This document shows positions 47,512 to 60,698 of a DNA stretch of 64,000 nucleotides, piece after piece. The notes beneath the pieces were generated by a model. The model ran no database searches, was not told the DNA's origin, and worked only from the letters and a program-made list of their open reading frames with translations. Every line of letters begins with the position of its first letter. The stretch's first letter is position 1. Source of the DNA: Magicicada septendecula (Eukaryota > Arthropoda > Insecta > Hemiptera > Cicadidae); contig CM068373.1 in NCBI GenBank assembly GCA_034769895.1, forward strand, positions 203,877,964 through 203,941,963, read 5' to 3'. The position numbers were made by a program, and so were the translations under genes.

Positions 47512-48209
47512 CGCCGCCAGAATTACACAATTCACAATACACAACAATAAAACTTAAATCCCAACGCAATACCTAACACAAACATAACTTACAAAACAGA
47601 AAAAACTCGAGTACTAATCCTTCCTTCGAGTCGACCTCCGGGTTCCCTAGCGCTGCGGAGACCTGACCCACTCCAGAACTAGCTCTCTTTCCGACACACA
47701 AGAGGAGAAACAACATCAGACACTAACACCATACATAAGATCAATAACGCTTAACCCTACCATGACATAGAACATCTCACCAACACGTAGCTAACAATCC
47801 TCAACATTTAATCAACATAAATTTCCAAAATTTTCAAACATAAATCCAGTCGGTGACGGTACCGACTTCCGATCGGGCCATACCGCATCCCGCTAAACAC
47901 ACGCGCAATTACTTCCATATCTATTGACAATGCAGCCTACTCCCCCAGCAACGGGCCAGATCTCCGGTAATTCCAAGTCTCAAAAGAAAAATATCCCCCT
48001 AAAATGCATGCCACGTGGCAGCGCCAGGTTTACAATTTCCAACAGGCTAACAATTACGCATTCACATAATATATAAAAACATTAACATGACATAATGTCT
48101 ACATCTGTGTTAATCTTTCAAATTTTTCTAAGTTCAGCTTGTCCAAACTGTTTCCGAGTTTGCAAGCCCCGTCACACCAAAGGACCCAAGGGTTCGACCC
48201 TAGATAGAA
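47512..48209 (-). other. Element 2 leader and gag 5' remainder
   Basis: About 700 bp between element 3 and the primer site. Just inside 47512 the minus strand reads ILAAVCYQRLP into the gag-like gene, resembling MATASYHKLP in LTR-1. The DELEWEVRFRG-type N-terminus of LTR-1 gag was not found, so the N-terminal part is probably missing. Confidence 0.5.
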
Positions 48210-48225
48210 CCACGCTCTGCTACCA
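48210..48225 (-). other. Initiator tRNA-Met primer binding site of element 2
   Basis: Plus strand CCACGCTCTGCTACCA; the complement TGGTAGCAGAG matches the acceptor end of eukaryotic initiator tRNA-Met, whose 5' end is AGCAGAG. It lies two bases from the LTR edge, as usual. Confidence 0.85.
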
Positions 48226-48227
48226 TT

Positions 48228-50414
48228 TGTAACCCCTCCTTATTTTTATTTTATTTTTTTTAAGGAGAGGCTACTAGATATTTAAAACTAGGCAGAAGGC
48301 CTAGACGATGCATAAAATGTGCTGGGTCCAGTGAGGTGGGACTTGCAATTAAAACTCGCTATTAACAAATAATATAACAGCCCTTTATTAAATTTCAAAA
48401 TTCTCATAATTTTCATAATCCATATTAATCTTTTTTAATTTTATTTTGTATACATATAGATATATATGAATTGCAAGTTAAAATTTACCATGCCTTTTAT
48501 CATCATATGTATCATAATATATCACAATTCAGGAAACATTCTTTTACTGTCATAAATTCCCACAATAGTATTCCCGACATTATAAATATAAATATATATA
48601 TCATTCACATAACACAATAATCATATGAATTGTGTAAATATAACATATAAATTATATAAATTACCCTTTTATAACACTTGACATAAGAACACACAATTGG
48701 ACATAAATACACATATACATATATACATATATCACAGACACAATACAGCAAGTTAAGTCTGACAGACAGCCTGTATATTCCTATCATACCCAAACATGAA
48801 TGTGGAGAACATCTGGAATAGTCATCATGACCCAAAACTACAATTATCACTTTAAGTGGCCGGCACAGCCTTATACAAATTTTCATGAAAAGACCAAAAC
48901 CCATTAACTCATAAGAGTATAACAGAATTAAAACAAAACTGAATTAATCATAAGGACTAGAATTCACAAATTTAAATTGGCGTAGCAGCCTGTACAAACT
49001 CACAAGTTACAATCTATAATTAAAAAAAATCGCGTTTGTCCCCTGATAGTAAAGTACCATCACAAGGTTAACGTGTCTGTATGGGTTTCTAAAATTATAA
49101 GTTTTTCACTTTCTTTTATGCTTTTATAAGAATTCAAAATTTTAAAGAAAATCCAAGTTGAACATAACCACCAGAAAATAAAATATAAACCGAGGCGGAT
49201 TTTATAACTTTACAATTATAGAATGAAATAGTGAGAAACTAATATTATAAATATATGTAAAAAAAAACTTAAGAGAGCCTGAACTGACTATGGCAGTAAG
49301 AAAGACAATAATGATTTTAAGTATTGGTACATACTGAATGATCTTATAAAATTGTAAAATCATTTTGTTTAAGCCGTGTAGAAATATATAAAGAAATTTA
49401 CAGAAAATCTGAATTGACCCGACCGCCAGCACGTGCCAAGGGCCTGATTCAACATTAAAGAACACGTCCGGTTCCTGCATAGAACTGCCCCCACAGGTGC
49501 CTGATTCAAGTAAGAGAGAAAAAACCCTATAATCCCTTAAAAATTTCCAACCCCTTTTAAAATATATAATTATTAATAATGAATAACTAATACAAAACCT
49601 AAAATGGTAATAGGGACCCGACCAGCCGGTCAAGCCCCCAGCATTTACGAACCGCGCCCACATACATCACAAAATTTTGATTCCCCACAACATTTACAAC
49701 TACAACTTTTACCGTAAAACAAATATAAAATTAATGGACGCCGGACACGTGCCCCTCGGCCGGGTCTACAATTATTTTGGGGCGTTATTACATTCTGAAT
49801 CTATACTAGAGAAAGTTTGTAACCCAACATTATGTCCAGCTGGACGCGAGCACAATGAGTAGAACTTGAGTTAACTGAGAATAATGTCACAACACATGGT
49901 ATTTGCTGCAGCGGCCTAGGGTATTTATAAAGCTTAAATGTCACCTGAGTGTAATCCAGAACATGTCTCGTGGGTACAGTGGCGTGATGTGCAGTCGTTC
50001 CTCCCGTGGCGGCCAAGATCAAGTCTAGATGTATTTATGGCATTGTGGCAGATGGATAACCACACGTGGAGTAAGTCAGACTTCCGACTGAGTCGGGAAC
50101 CCGGAGATCGCTTAGCTTCTACTCAATCATAGTGAATAGAAATTAGAAGTCTTAAAGAAACTTGGTTCGGCCAGAGGGAGACGACTGCTAGTGCCTGCTA
50201 CTACTGAATTCCGACTGAAACAGTCTGCCTCAAACAAACGTGTCGAAAAACATAAACGCACTACTCCGCCACCAGAATGCGTCGGCGTTCAGTGAAAGCC
50301 ACGAATCGTAAACCCGTACTGACGCGTAATTACCATAATTAATTTATTTCGGCAGTTCATCCTCTTAAGTAAATTCTCCACAATAGAAGCGCCGGGACTT
50401 AAACTCCCGGCACA
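48228..50414 (-). repeat. 5' LTR of element 2
   Basis: 2187 bp, TGTAACCCCTCC...CCCGGCACA, partner of 36210-38382. Small insertions (for example near 48430-48470) account for the length difference. It includes the stem-loop at 48288-48304 and the 153-codon ORF copy at 49202-49663. Confidence 0.92.
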
Positions 50415-50418
50415 ACAT

Positions 50419-51290
50419 CAATTAGGCAGAGTGATGGCTTCTTAAATAAATTTAATGATTTTGAATTTACGCTTTTGGTTCTCGTTTTTAAAGATATTTT
50501 TGGAGCCACGGATGTTCTCTTCGATGTGCTACAAAAGAAGTCATTTGACATTAATTTCTGTATCTCGCAAGTTAAAAATACTCAAACACTCATAAATAGC
50601 AAAAGAACTGATGATGCATTTATGAAAATTTTCGATTTAGCTGCTTCAAAAACAACAGTTCCAACTGAATACCATTAGTTGCAGAAAAGAATTACTCACA
50701 CGTGATCAACTTTGTGAACAATACAAAATTCTGTATTATAAATATTTTGATAACCTTTCAGCACAAATAGCCATACGTTTTAATGATTTTTAATGATATG
50801 GAAAAGCTTCAGTTTGTTACATTAATGGATATTTCAAAGTTCGTAACGTATTATGAAAAGTTTCCCACGGATGCATTAAGTAACTTAAAGGTGTGCTACC
50901 CTAATCTTTTTTACCGTTTTCCAAAAACTGAAAAACGAATTACAGCTTATTTATGAGGGTAATCAATACAGACAAATGAAACCACTAAATTTTATAAAAC
51001 TTTTGGCTGACAACAGGAACATCTTTAAAGAAGCTTACAAACTGTTTTGTTTAATAGTAACTATTCCATCCACTATCGTTTCCGTAGAACGAAGTTTTTC
51101 TTGTTTAAAAAGAATAAAATCATACCTGCGCAATACAATGACAGAGGACAGACTTACTAGCTTATCAAAAGTTTCCATAGAAAAGGAACTGTTAAACGAA
51201 TTAATTAATGTACAACCATTTTATGACAACATTATCGACAAGTTTGCATATTTGAAAGACAGGAGAATTGACCTTTTGTTCAATAAATAA
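50419..51290 (+). pseudogene. hAT transposase, C-terminal part (broken)
   Basis: Continues the frame interrupted at 36209 (IRQSDGFLNKFNDFEFT...). A stop falls after VPTEYH at 50678, frames shift through 50680-50970, and the last frame (50976-51290) holds the hAT dimerisation region: SVERSFSCLKRIKSYLRNTM then EDRLTSLSKVSIEKE, ending LLFNK. The E of VERSFS is the third catalytic acid of hAT enzymes. Dead because of several breaks besides the LTR insertion. Confidence 0.88.
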
Positions 51291-51478
51291 AATGCAAGCC
51301 TGTAAGTACTTACTATTTTTAACTACTTTATTTGTAAATTTTATTAACATACTTTTCTTTTGTCTCCATATGTTATTCATGATTCCAAAACAGGAAGAAA
51401 CATATTCACATAATTGATGGGGGGGGGGCCTGCCGCCGATTCTGCTTCACCAATCCTCGAAGCCACGAGCCGCCACTG

Positions 51479-51486
51479 CGCGCGGC
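51479..51486. repeat. hAT target site duplication (right)
   Basis: CGCGCGGC, identical to 34428-34435. Confidence 0.92.
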
Positions 51487-52601
51487 TGTCCGCAAGTGCG
51501 CTTGTGTGTGAAGGTTTCCACGTCAGATTTTCAGTACACGCTGCATCAGTCCTACGCCACACTGTGGCCGTGACGTCAGGTCCACGGCTATCGTAGTCAG
51601 CATTTTGTAAAGCCATATCAGCGACTCGGCATCCCACGGTGATTGGGCGAGACAACAGCCCCCACAAACCGTGCCACACGACGCAGCACAGTCCAGGTAG
51701 TGGCGTACGGTTTTGCTCTCCACTTTCCAATTGCTCACAGCCCCTTAATCCGACAGCGTTTCAAAAAATGGGGATACATTCCCGAATGTACCCATTAAAG
51801 GGTGGGACGGTCTAGCTTCACCGTGCGCCTTGTAGCTAGAGCTAAAAGCAGTCGCCGCTTCCATATTTTGGCGGTCAATACTCGAACAGAAATAAACAAA
51901 TGGGTAGGGATCTGAGTGGAATATTTAAAAGAATGCTTGCAGACGTTGTACATTTGCATCTTTGCTTTGGCAACCAGTGTGTATATAGGCCTATACACCA
52001 AATTGGAGGTTAATTTTGAATAGCCCTCGTATTTTTAACATTTTTATACTACTTTGATTATTTGTTACTTGTATTTATTTTAATGAAGGATAGTTAAGTG
52101 TTCCAACTCTAATATGTATATTAAATTCATATTGTATCTGATGAGAGTTGCAGAAGACTTTTTGCATTCAACCCGTCGTGTCTCTTTAGCAGAGATCACT
52201 GACGGCAAACTTTATTTCAGATAAAAGTAACATTTTACAGTAATAGTGTTTCGTTTTTGAAACATACACTACAAGATGCAAACGTAATTCCCAATAAATA
52301 TTATTGTAACTATGTCTGTTATGATCACCGCGGTCTACTGACTACCGTCTTTAGTACTTTTATGTACGAGGTTCTGCAAACACCAGATTACCGTGGTTAC
52401 TACTCTGTCACAGCAGACATAACTATCGTTAGCTAGCATACAGTCGTAAATCCCTTAAAACCCAACCTTCATATATTACACTACAAAATCTAAAGTCTTG
52501 GATTAGTACATTGTGACCTCAAATTCGCTATTTATTGATAACAAAACAGGGACTACTGATCGATTCTTAATAAATAAACACGTCGAACAACTTCTAAAAT
52601 T
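51487..52601. other. Unassigned right flank of the hAT
   Basis: 51487-51850 is GC-richer than its surroundings and continues the left flank across the hAT site. ORFs here (for example 51377-51730 minus) straddle the transposon edge and are not genes. 52000-52601 is AT-rich without recognisable content. Confidence 0.45.
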
Positions 52602-52768
52602 ATAATAAAACAAGGAAATTATAAAAAGAAAATAGAAATGAAAAATAACAAAGTGTGGACAAAAAAAATAATACACAAAGCAGAAAAGAACGGAAACCTA
52701 CTGAACGGTGAATGCCCTAAATAAACTTCCAGTTTTAATTAAGTGAACATTCAACAACCTAATTCTCT

Positions 52769-53300
52769 CAGCACTTTATGCAGCTGACTGTAAACAAGAA
52801 AATGATGTTGAAAAAACTGGAAGTCCCAGAAAGGAAAATATTTAGAAAAATCTTGGGATCAATAAAAGATGAAGAGCAGTACAGAAGACGCCACAATAAT
52901 GAGCTGTACACATGTGTTGAGAAAATCACAGACGTAATTAGAAAAGAAGAATTATTTTCTACGGACATGTTCAAAGAATGAATGCTGACAGACTAACTGG
53001 GAGGATTTTTAACTATTCCAAAAAGCTCAAAATGTCCAATACGTGGTCCGAAGAAACTTGAAAAGACATAGAAAAACTCCAGATTGCTCAAGAAGACATT
53101 GAAGAATCTTGCCTTTCAAAAAGAAATTAAATATCCCCAAGGTTTTCAGGAAAACCCCAAGAAGAGGACAGGTGCCATTTTGACTGACGAAATGAGGGGG
53201 AGACATCGATCAAGAATTAAGGAGATGTAGGAGAGGAAGAACAGAGAGGAGAAGAAGAGAGGAACCAGTTGAACCAAGCGTAGTCTACAGTGGCTCATAC
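52769..53300 (+). pseudogene. RTE-like non-LTR retrotransposon remnant (unit 1)
   Basis: Encodes LEVPERKIFRKILGSIKDEE, YRRRHNNELY and CVEKITDVIRKEELF in one frame, then, after stops and shifts, MNADRLTGRIF-like, GFQENPKKRTGAILTDEM and RGRHRSRIKEM text. This order is the usual C-terminal segment of insect RTE-type ORF2 proteins, after the reverse transcriptase. Stops make it dead. 5'-truncated. Confidence 0.65.
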
Positions 53301-54546
53301 GCAAAAAAAAAAGAACTGAGCAGTTCTAAGTTGGTTGTTTTACTGATGGTCGTCAAATGTGTCAGCGAATCGTCACCAACTGACCGCTTACCAGTCCTGC
53401 AATAAATGTATGGCACAAACACGCATTGGATATCATAAATCAATGTTATTAAATTAAGCTGCAGTGGAAATGAGTTGAAAATTTTTCGACGTTAATAAAT
53501 AGCGAACAAATTTTTATTTCAAAAAAATTGTCTGCATTATATTAATTGTGTAGTTACAATTAACTGCGTTTTAGGTCCGCGATGGAAGAACTAATTATTC
53601 ACCGTTTATTTTGCTTCAACACGTATTATTTTACTGTAAATAGTTGATGCGATCAAACCACTGGGGAACACCTGTTGTACTTCCCACGTAAGGGCCAGTC
53701 ATTAGATTCGTATTACGTGTTAAATGAATCAGTGAGATATATTTACGTTGCTTCTGTTTACGTTAGAGGTTTTGTTAACTTTTGTTAACAGCAAACTAAC
53801 ATTTATTTAACACACAGACACAAGTATTATTTCTATATTTTAAAATCTGAGGGTCAAATGAAAGTGACTGTCATTCTCTTTGATTTTTACAAGACCTTCA
53901 ATAAATATAGAAGCATAATATCTTACAAAAACTTTATAAATGATAATTTTGGCTAATACTGTAACGTTTCTTCAAAACTTTTCTCGGAACGTACCTTTTT
54001 TTTCCGCTCGGAGGAAACCATTTGCATTAAATCCTAGGCAGAAGAGGTTGAATCGACACATTTTCTAAAAATATGTTGGTTACATGCTTTAATTATGTTC
54101 AGTTATATGCGTTACTCCACTGCAAGGAGACTTATGTTCGTAATAGCGTACGTGACGGTTGTCATATATACGTAAACCAACCGATTTATTTATTTATAAA
54201 CATTTATAAATGTTTTTTTATTTATTTGTTCATTTATAAACATTTAGAAAATACAAACATTAACAATTTATAATTTTAGAAAATAATTTTAAAATGTATA
54301 ATTTAAGTATAAAACCGGTTATTAATTACATTAGTAATACCGGACATTTAAGAAAGACAAGGTTTATTTAATTTTTCTAAGGTGAACGCAATAAATTTTT
54401 CTGTTGTAATGTTAAAACTAACTTCACTATTTCAACAACTGTATACTGATTTAATTAAATATCAACATTTCATATGTGTTTGGGGGGACGAGAGCGCGTA
54501 TGTGTGTACTGAGTATATTTGTCTGTGTTAGTCTGTGACACCGCCA

Positions 54547-54584
<38 letters not shown>

Positions 54585-56356
54585 CATATAAGCGATGCAT
54601 AGACGAGATTATCAAGTGCTAACGACAACTGATAAGTTGCTGTGCAACTGATAGAGAATTCATTTAACAACAGTTGACAATTTAATTCCAACACAAGTGC
54701 TCACACTTCCCTTCGGATTTTCCGCTGCGTCAATCTCTAGTGTGCAATACGAGGGCTACATAAACAGATAAGGTACACTTTAAGCCGCAGAGGACATAAC
54801 CTACTTCTCTTATCTGCGTGTGCTATGTGTTAGTAGAAAGAGATGTTTAAAATAAAATAGTATTTTCTGAAAGCACTCAAACGACTAATGAAACCGTTCT
54901 ATAAGGTTATCAGTTATAACTCATAACAGAATAATCGTTTTTATCATATTTAAGTAAATAGAGATGAAACTTTAATGATTTTAGCAAACCTGCAGCATAT
55001 ATAATAATAGGGTATTTCAAATGTTTCTTCTTTTGTCTCTTTTAGTACGCGTTTCTACTTATCTATATGCAGTAAAGGCTTTCACATTATTTACACAATA
55101 AAGTTGCAATAAATGAATTAGCAAAGTATTCTGTTACTGCAAACCAGCTAATGTGTATACATATTTTTAAGAAATTTGTTGTTTAATTTGACAGTCAATT
55201 TTTTTTTTTTAAATAACGGCACTAATAAAATATTTTTTAACGTTCTAATTACAATACTGTTTACTATCAAACAAATTAATGTGTTCTTCTTCAAAGTTTA
55301 AATTAGTTTTTAATACTCTTAAATAAGTACTTATGACTATACAAATCAAATAGCCATATAGGCTACTCGAAGGAGGCCCTTCCTGAAGACCATGTTGGAT
55401 ACCCGGCGGGTTACAACTGGACAATATCGTGATGGAGTTTCCTTTGGTGGAGTTTCCAAAAGTCTTCATATTAATTAGTGTTGACCAAATAGGAAAGGCA
55501 AGTGATTATCTAGCTGAGACGTTAACGTCGATAGCGAGGAGACCACGTGAGTTTATCAACGGGGCATGCCCAAATCACGACTTCTAGATCACGGAGAAGA
55601 AAATCAGGTAGCCGTATGTTTAATATTATTAGTCTGAGGGGGGGGGGTAGTAGACCAATATTCTCCGGCCCGACACTCTTTATGGCTTTATCCCACCGGC
55701 CGAATATTCTACAAAGCATTGTTCCAAGATGCAAGAACGGGAGTTAGTATTTGAGGAGTCCATTTTTGGTTGGATCACGGTAAAATCCTGTGTATATCAT
55801 GTGAGAACATCGCAACGATTAGGGTTCAAATAAAATTCTGCATTCTCAGGAGTCGTCTGCGAAGTCATCGATACGAAATGAGTATTCGTTAGACGACTAC
55901 CTTGACTAATAACCCAGTGATTTAAGGAAAAAAGTGCCCAAAAAATCCTACTGATCTCGTTTTTTGTATACAGCTTTATTTCGACATCCTGAATAACGTG
56001 TAAAAAGTCACAATGCCAATCGTGTACGCATCTTGAGTTCTTAAAGGTCAAAGGTCACAAAAAATGTTTTTTGCAAATACCTCGCTTCCTATTGGTATGA
56101 CGACAATAGAGGTGAATATCAAAATTATAGAATTCAATATTCTCTATAAAAAAGGCGCCCTATGCAATTTTCACGTAAAACTAGCCGTTTCCGCACCACC
56201 TTCGAGGTAGAATTTAAGGCGCGTTTTTTTCCATGTCCCAGTAGGCCTAATCCATGTTATGCAGGGTTATGACATTAATAATTAAAAACGAATTTTAGTG
56301 GATTTATAATATAATAAATTAATATAATTAATAAATAAATTAATTAATATCAATTA
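53301..56356. other. Unassigned AT-rich part of unit 1
   Basis: Nothing coding recognised. (GT)n lies at about 54548-54582. The 55360-55750 stretch is slightly GC-richer and has complementary 66-74 codon frames without motifs. 56040-56250 has the feel of a dispersed repeat, but only its duplicated partner is in the window. Confidence 0.4.
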
Positions 56357-56357
56357 T

Positions 56358-56450
56358 TGATATTAATATTGATATTAATATTAATATTGATATTAATATT
56401 AATATTGATATTAATATTAATATTGATATTAATATTAATATTGATATTAA
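56358..56450. repeat. 18 bp minisatellite, unit 1
   Basis: About five copies of GATATTAATATTAATATT, leading into a (TA)n tract. The poly-IL translation across it is an artefact. Confidence 0.9.
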
Positions 56451-56639
56451 TATATATATATATGTATTATGTATGTGTATATATATATATATATTATAAC
56501 TCTACTTCTATGCGTTATTGTTATGTCGTGTTGTGTGTGAGTACCTACCTGCTGTCCGATCTTGTGGATTCTTCCGACTAGGGCGTGTGGATTTTGGATT
56601 TGAAGTTCGCAAGCTAGTAATCTCAAATTTATTGCAACA

Positions 56640-58510
56640 ACACACAAAATAGGTTACTTAAAAGGGGGAGAGTTTTGTGAGACTGGTAGGCTTTATCGTA
56701 CAACAATAAAACACTGTTATATGGGGTAATAAAACGTTGTTTATTACTCCAACAACACACAAGAATAGAATGGTTAATATTTTATGGATTTCTTACAGTC
56801 TAAACAATGAATCAATGTTTTTCGATTGGTCAATAGTTGAAAGAAACTAAACTCGTTCTTTGGCGAGTTAATTGCAATTTAAATTTTAATTTATTAATTG
56901 ATTTGATCTAATTAAATTTTTTAAATTAAATTGAATTTAAATGTTCATGAAACACAATATAAAACTCTGAAATTAATTAGAATAATTAATTAAAATGAAT
57001 TTGACGTGACAGTCTAGTTCACGTTATTTCATTTCTAGTGATTCGACTTCTGATATACTGCAGTATGATCTAATAATTAGATTGTCAGTTAAGATTTGTA
57101 TAGCGTTTTTATACTACTTCTATTTCTTAACTATAACTTACTAATGACTTAAACTGCTATACAGATTATCACAATGAATTTACTTTTTAATTACTAGAGT
57201 CTTTGCTTTTTGTTTGGCACCTGAATTATTTGAATTACAATGTTTTAATTGAAAAATAGAAAATTTGGTGTGAAAAATAAATAAGTGGATTTTGCTTTCC
57301 TGTTACTGAAGAGGATGTCGTTCCGATTTGTCCCTCGTCGATTCGAGTCCTTCGCTAGAGAAAATAATCTGCTTTGAGCTGCTGGATTCGGTCGTGGAGT
57401 TCAAATTTCGGCAACACTCTGCTTCCTTGCTGTTTGTGAATCTTTTAACGTCTGCGGTTGTCTGCTGGAACTGGTTCCTGTCCCTCGTCGATTCGCACGT
57501 TGCACGTCAGCGTGTGTGTGTGTGCTTCGTTCGAGTGGTAGCTCTGCTCGTCAGCTGTTCACCAATGATTTAGACGGCCTCTCTGCTGTATTCTTGAAGT
57601 CTGGTCTTGAAGTCTGGTGGATCTCTTGCGTGCTTATGACTAGCTGGTAGTACACAATAAGGTTGGTTGATGTACTGAAGAGTATCTCGCCTTTACGCAA
57701 CAATTACGAGCTATACAGTTGATCTGTAATTACTGTGTTCGTAATTGCGTGTGTGTTGACCACGTAGAGTCTTCTTGTTGATCTTCACCACTATGGTTAC
57801 TAGACGATCGAAGAACTACGTCTTAACTTCGTGAGTACTGGCAAAAGAGTGATGTTTCAGTCAGAAAACACCTCGCTAGTCGGGGCTCGCGTCAAGTGAT
57901 TTGATTGGCTGGCACACTCTCCCTACTACATAAACTTTAAATTCCCTTGGTCCGTGAGAATGAAGTTAGGTTCCCACAGACGGAGAATTGATATTATTTC
58001 TAATATTACTATCAGCGGAACCAATTTGTCGCTCCGGATTTCCTGTGCTTATTTAATTTTGCAATAACTTGGTTGCAAACCAAGTTGTGTGAAATCTAAA
58101 ATATACAATCTGTCAGAAATTATTATCTTTATAACATACTAAAATCTCACTACTGTAACTCTATTTATACAGAAGTTATTCAATTATATTTAATTAACTC
58201 TTTCATTTGTTAATTATATCGCGTAAAATTTGCACACGTCATTATTAATATTTCGGCAAACATTTTGGTTATGTTGGATTTCGCCTTTATTTATTAGTTT
58301 CCGAGATATTAATAATTAACAGTTTGGGTGTGGTCGCTTCCTTGTACAGCGAACTGATTACATAATGACCACGTGTGCGTTGCTTTACAAAGCATTATTT
58401 TCAACGCACTACATTCAAATGGAGTTTTGACTGTTATCTTTTATTTAAATATGCTTTCAGTATGCGGTAAACATATAACCCCAAATAGTTAATATTTGGT
58501 GCTGTTATAT
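56640..58510 (-). repeat. Possible LTR-like segment in unit 1
   Basis: On the minus strand AAAGCGGGTGTGGGAA (58512-58527), like a polypurine tract, precedes TATATAACAGC. AATAAA-type polyadenylation sequences lie near the other end (about 56735). GTCCCTCGTCGATTCG occurs twice (57332 and 57480). No partner LTR with an interior was found, so boundaries are guesses. Confidence 0.25.
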
Positions 58511-58882
58511 ATTCCCACACCCGCTTTAAAAAAAAATGAATGTAATAATTACAGTTATTTTTTTTTCTTAATCATTACACACATATTCTGTAATCACTAT
58601 ACTTATTACCTATATATTGTATTACTTATTCAAAAGAAAAACATACACGTGTGTTAATGTTATTCCATTACATACAACTTAATTCTAAATACATTTATTA
58701 ATAATATTATATTTAATAATAAAACAAGGAAATTATAAAAAGAAAATAGAAATGAAAAATAACAAAGTGTGGACAAAAAAAATAATACACAAAGCAGAAA
58801 AGAACGGAAACCTACTGAACGGTGAATGCCCTAAATAAACTTCCAGTTTTAATTAAGTGAACATTCAACAACCTAATTCTCT

Positions 58883-59414
58883 CAGCACTTTATGCAGCTG
58901 ACTGTAAACAAGAAAATGATGTTGAAAAAACTGGAAGTCCCAGAAAGGAAAATATTTAGAAAAATCTTGGGATCAATAAAAGATGAAGAGCAGTACAGAA
59001 GACGCCACAATAATGAGCTGTACACATGTGTTGAGAAAATCACAGACGTAATTAGAAAAGAAGAATTATTTTCTACGGACATGTTCAAAGAATGAATGCT
59101 GACAGACTAACTGGGAGGATTTTTAACTATTCCAAAAAGCTCAAAATGTCCAATACGTGGTCCGAAGAAACTTGAAAAGACATAGAAAAACTCCAGATTG
59201 CTCAAGAAGACATTGAAGAATCTTGCCTTTCAAAAAGAAATTAAATATCCCCAAGGTTTTCAGGAAAACCCCAAGAAGAGGACAGGTGCCATTTTGACTG
59301 ACGAAATGAGGGGGAGACATCGATCAAGAATTAAGGAGATGTAGGAGAGGAAGAACAGAGAGGAGAAGAAGAGAGGAACCAGTTGAACCAAGCGTAGTCT
59401 ACAGTGGCTCATAC
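58883..59414 (+). pseudogene. RTE-like non-LTR retrotransposon remnant (unit 2)
   Basis: Duplicate of 52769-53300, with the same stops and shifts, so it was dead before the duplication. Confidence 0.65.
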
Positions 59415-60660
59415 GCAAAAAAAAAAGAACTGAGCAGTTCTAAGTTGGTTGTTTTACTGATGGTCGTCAAATGTGTCAGCGAATCGTCACCAACTGACCG
59501 CTTACCAGTCCTGCAATAAATGTATGGCACAAACACGCATTGGATATCATAAATCAATGTTATTAAATTAAGCTGCAGTGGAAATGAGTTGAAAATTTTT
59601 CGACGTTAATAAATAGCGAACAAATTTTTATTTCAAAAAAATTGTCTGCATTATATTAATTGTGTAGTTACAATTAACTGCGTTTTAGGTCCGCGATGGA
59701 AGAACTAATTATTCACCGTTTATTTTGCTTCAACACGTATTATTTTACTGTAAATAGTTGATGCGATCAAACCACTGGGGAACACCTGTTGTACTTCCCA
59801 CGTAAGGGCCAGTCATTAGATTCGTATTACGTGTTAAATGAATCAGTGAGATATATTTACGTTGCTTCTGTTTACGTTAGAGGTTTTGTTAACTTTTGTT
59901 AACAGCAAACTAACATTTATTTAACACACAGACACAAGTATTATTTCTATATTTTAAAATCTGAGGGTCAAATGAAAGTGACTGTCATTCTCTTTGATTT
60001 TTACAAGACCTTCAATAAATATAGAAGCATAATATCTTACAAAAACTTTATAAATGATAATTTTGGCTAATACTGTAACGTTTCTTCAAAACTTTTCTCG
60101 GAACGTACCTTTTTTTTCCGCTCGGAGGAAACCATTTGCATTAAATCCTAGGCAGAAGAGGTTGAATCGACACATTTTCTAAAAATATGTTGGTTACATG
60201 CTTTAATTATGTTCAGTTATATGCGTTACTCCACTGCAAGGAGACTTATGTTCGTAATAGCGTACGTGACGGTTGTCATATATACGTAAACCAACCGATT
60301 TATTTATTTATAAACATTTATAAATGTTTTTTTATTTATTTGTTCATTTATAAACATTTAGAAAATACAAACATTAACAATTTATAATTTTAGAAAATAA
60401 TTTTAAAATGTATAATTTAAGTATAAAACCGGTTATTAATTACATTAGTAATACCGGACATTTAAGAAAGACAAGGTTTATTTAATTTTTCTAAGGTGAA
60501 CGCAATAAATTTTTCTGTTGTAATGTTAAAACTAACTTCACTATTTCAACAACTGTATACTGATTTAATTAAATATCAACATTTCATATGTGTTTGGGGG
60601 GACGAGAGCGCGTATGTGTGTACTGAGTATATTTGTCTGTGTTAGTCTGTGACACCGCCA

Positions 60661-60698
<38 letters not shown>

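Larger units (their letters stand above)
36210..50414 (-). mobile_element. LTR element 2: gag-only, non-autonomous gypsy-type element
   Basis: Two direct LTRs (36210-38382 and 48228-50414), an intact tRNA-Met primer site, a polypurine tract like that of LTR-1, and a 4 bp target duplication. The interior has a gag-like gene and acidic ORFs but no RT, RNase H, integrase or protease motif on either strand. It is inserted in the hAT transposase gene and is itself interrupted by LTR element 3 (42322-47507). Without that insert it is about 9.0 kb. It probably needs pol from relatives such as LTR-1 (inference). Confidence 0.88.
34436..51478 (+). mobile_element. hAT DNA transposon (ZMYM1-like), split by nested LTR elements
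   Basis: Terminal inverted repeats begin CAGTGGTGGCTCGT at the left and, reversed, CAGTGGCGGCTCGT at the right, then diverge, with GGTGAAGC shared further in. An exact 8 bp target duplication flanks them. Without the LTR insertion at 36210-50414 the element is about 2.8 kb and holds one transposase pseudogene. Transposase fragments, termini and duplication length all agree with hAT. It is the outermost and so the oldest layer of the nest. Confidence 0.93.
52602..58715. repeat. Direct duplication unit 1 (6114 bp period)
   Basis: From ATAATAAAACAAGG at 52602 every feature recurs 6114 bp later, up to the window end. Content: RTE-like remnant (52769-53300), AT-rich DNA, (GT)n at about 54548-54582, an 18 bp minisatellite (56358-56450) and an LTR-like stretch (about 56640-58510). 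57887-58715 has no visible partner because the window ends. Confidence 0.93.

Noticed and set aside
56357..56581. Poly-IL membrane protein
   Set aside because: Translation of the GATATTAATATTAATATT minisatellite.
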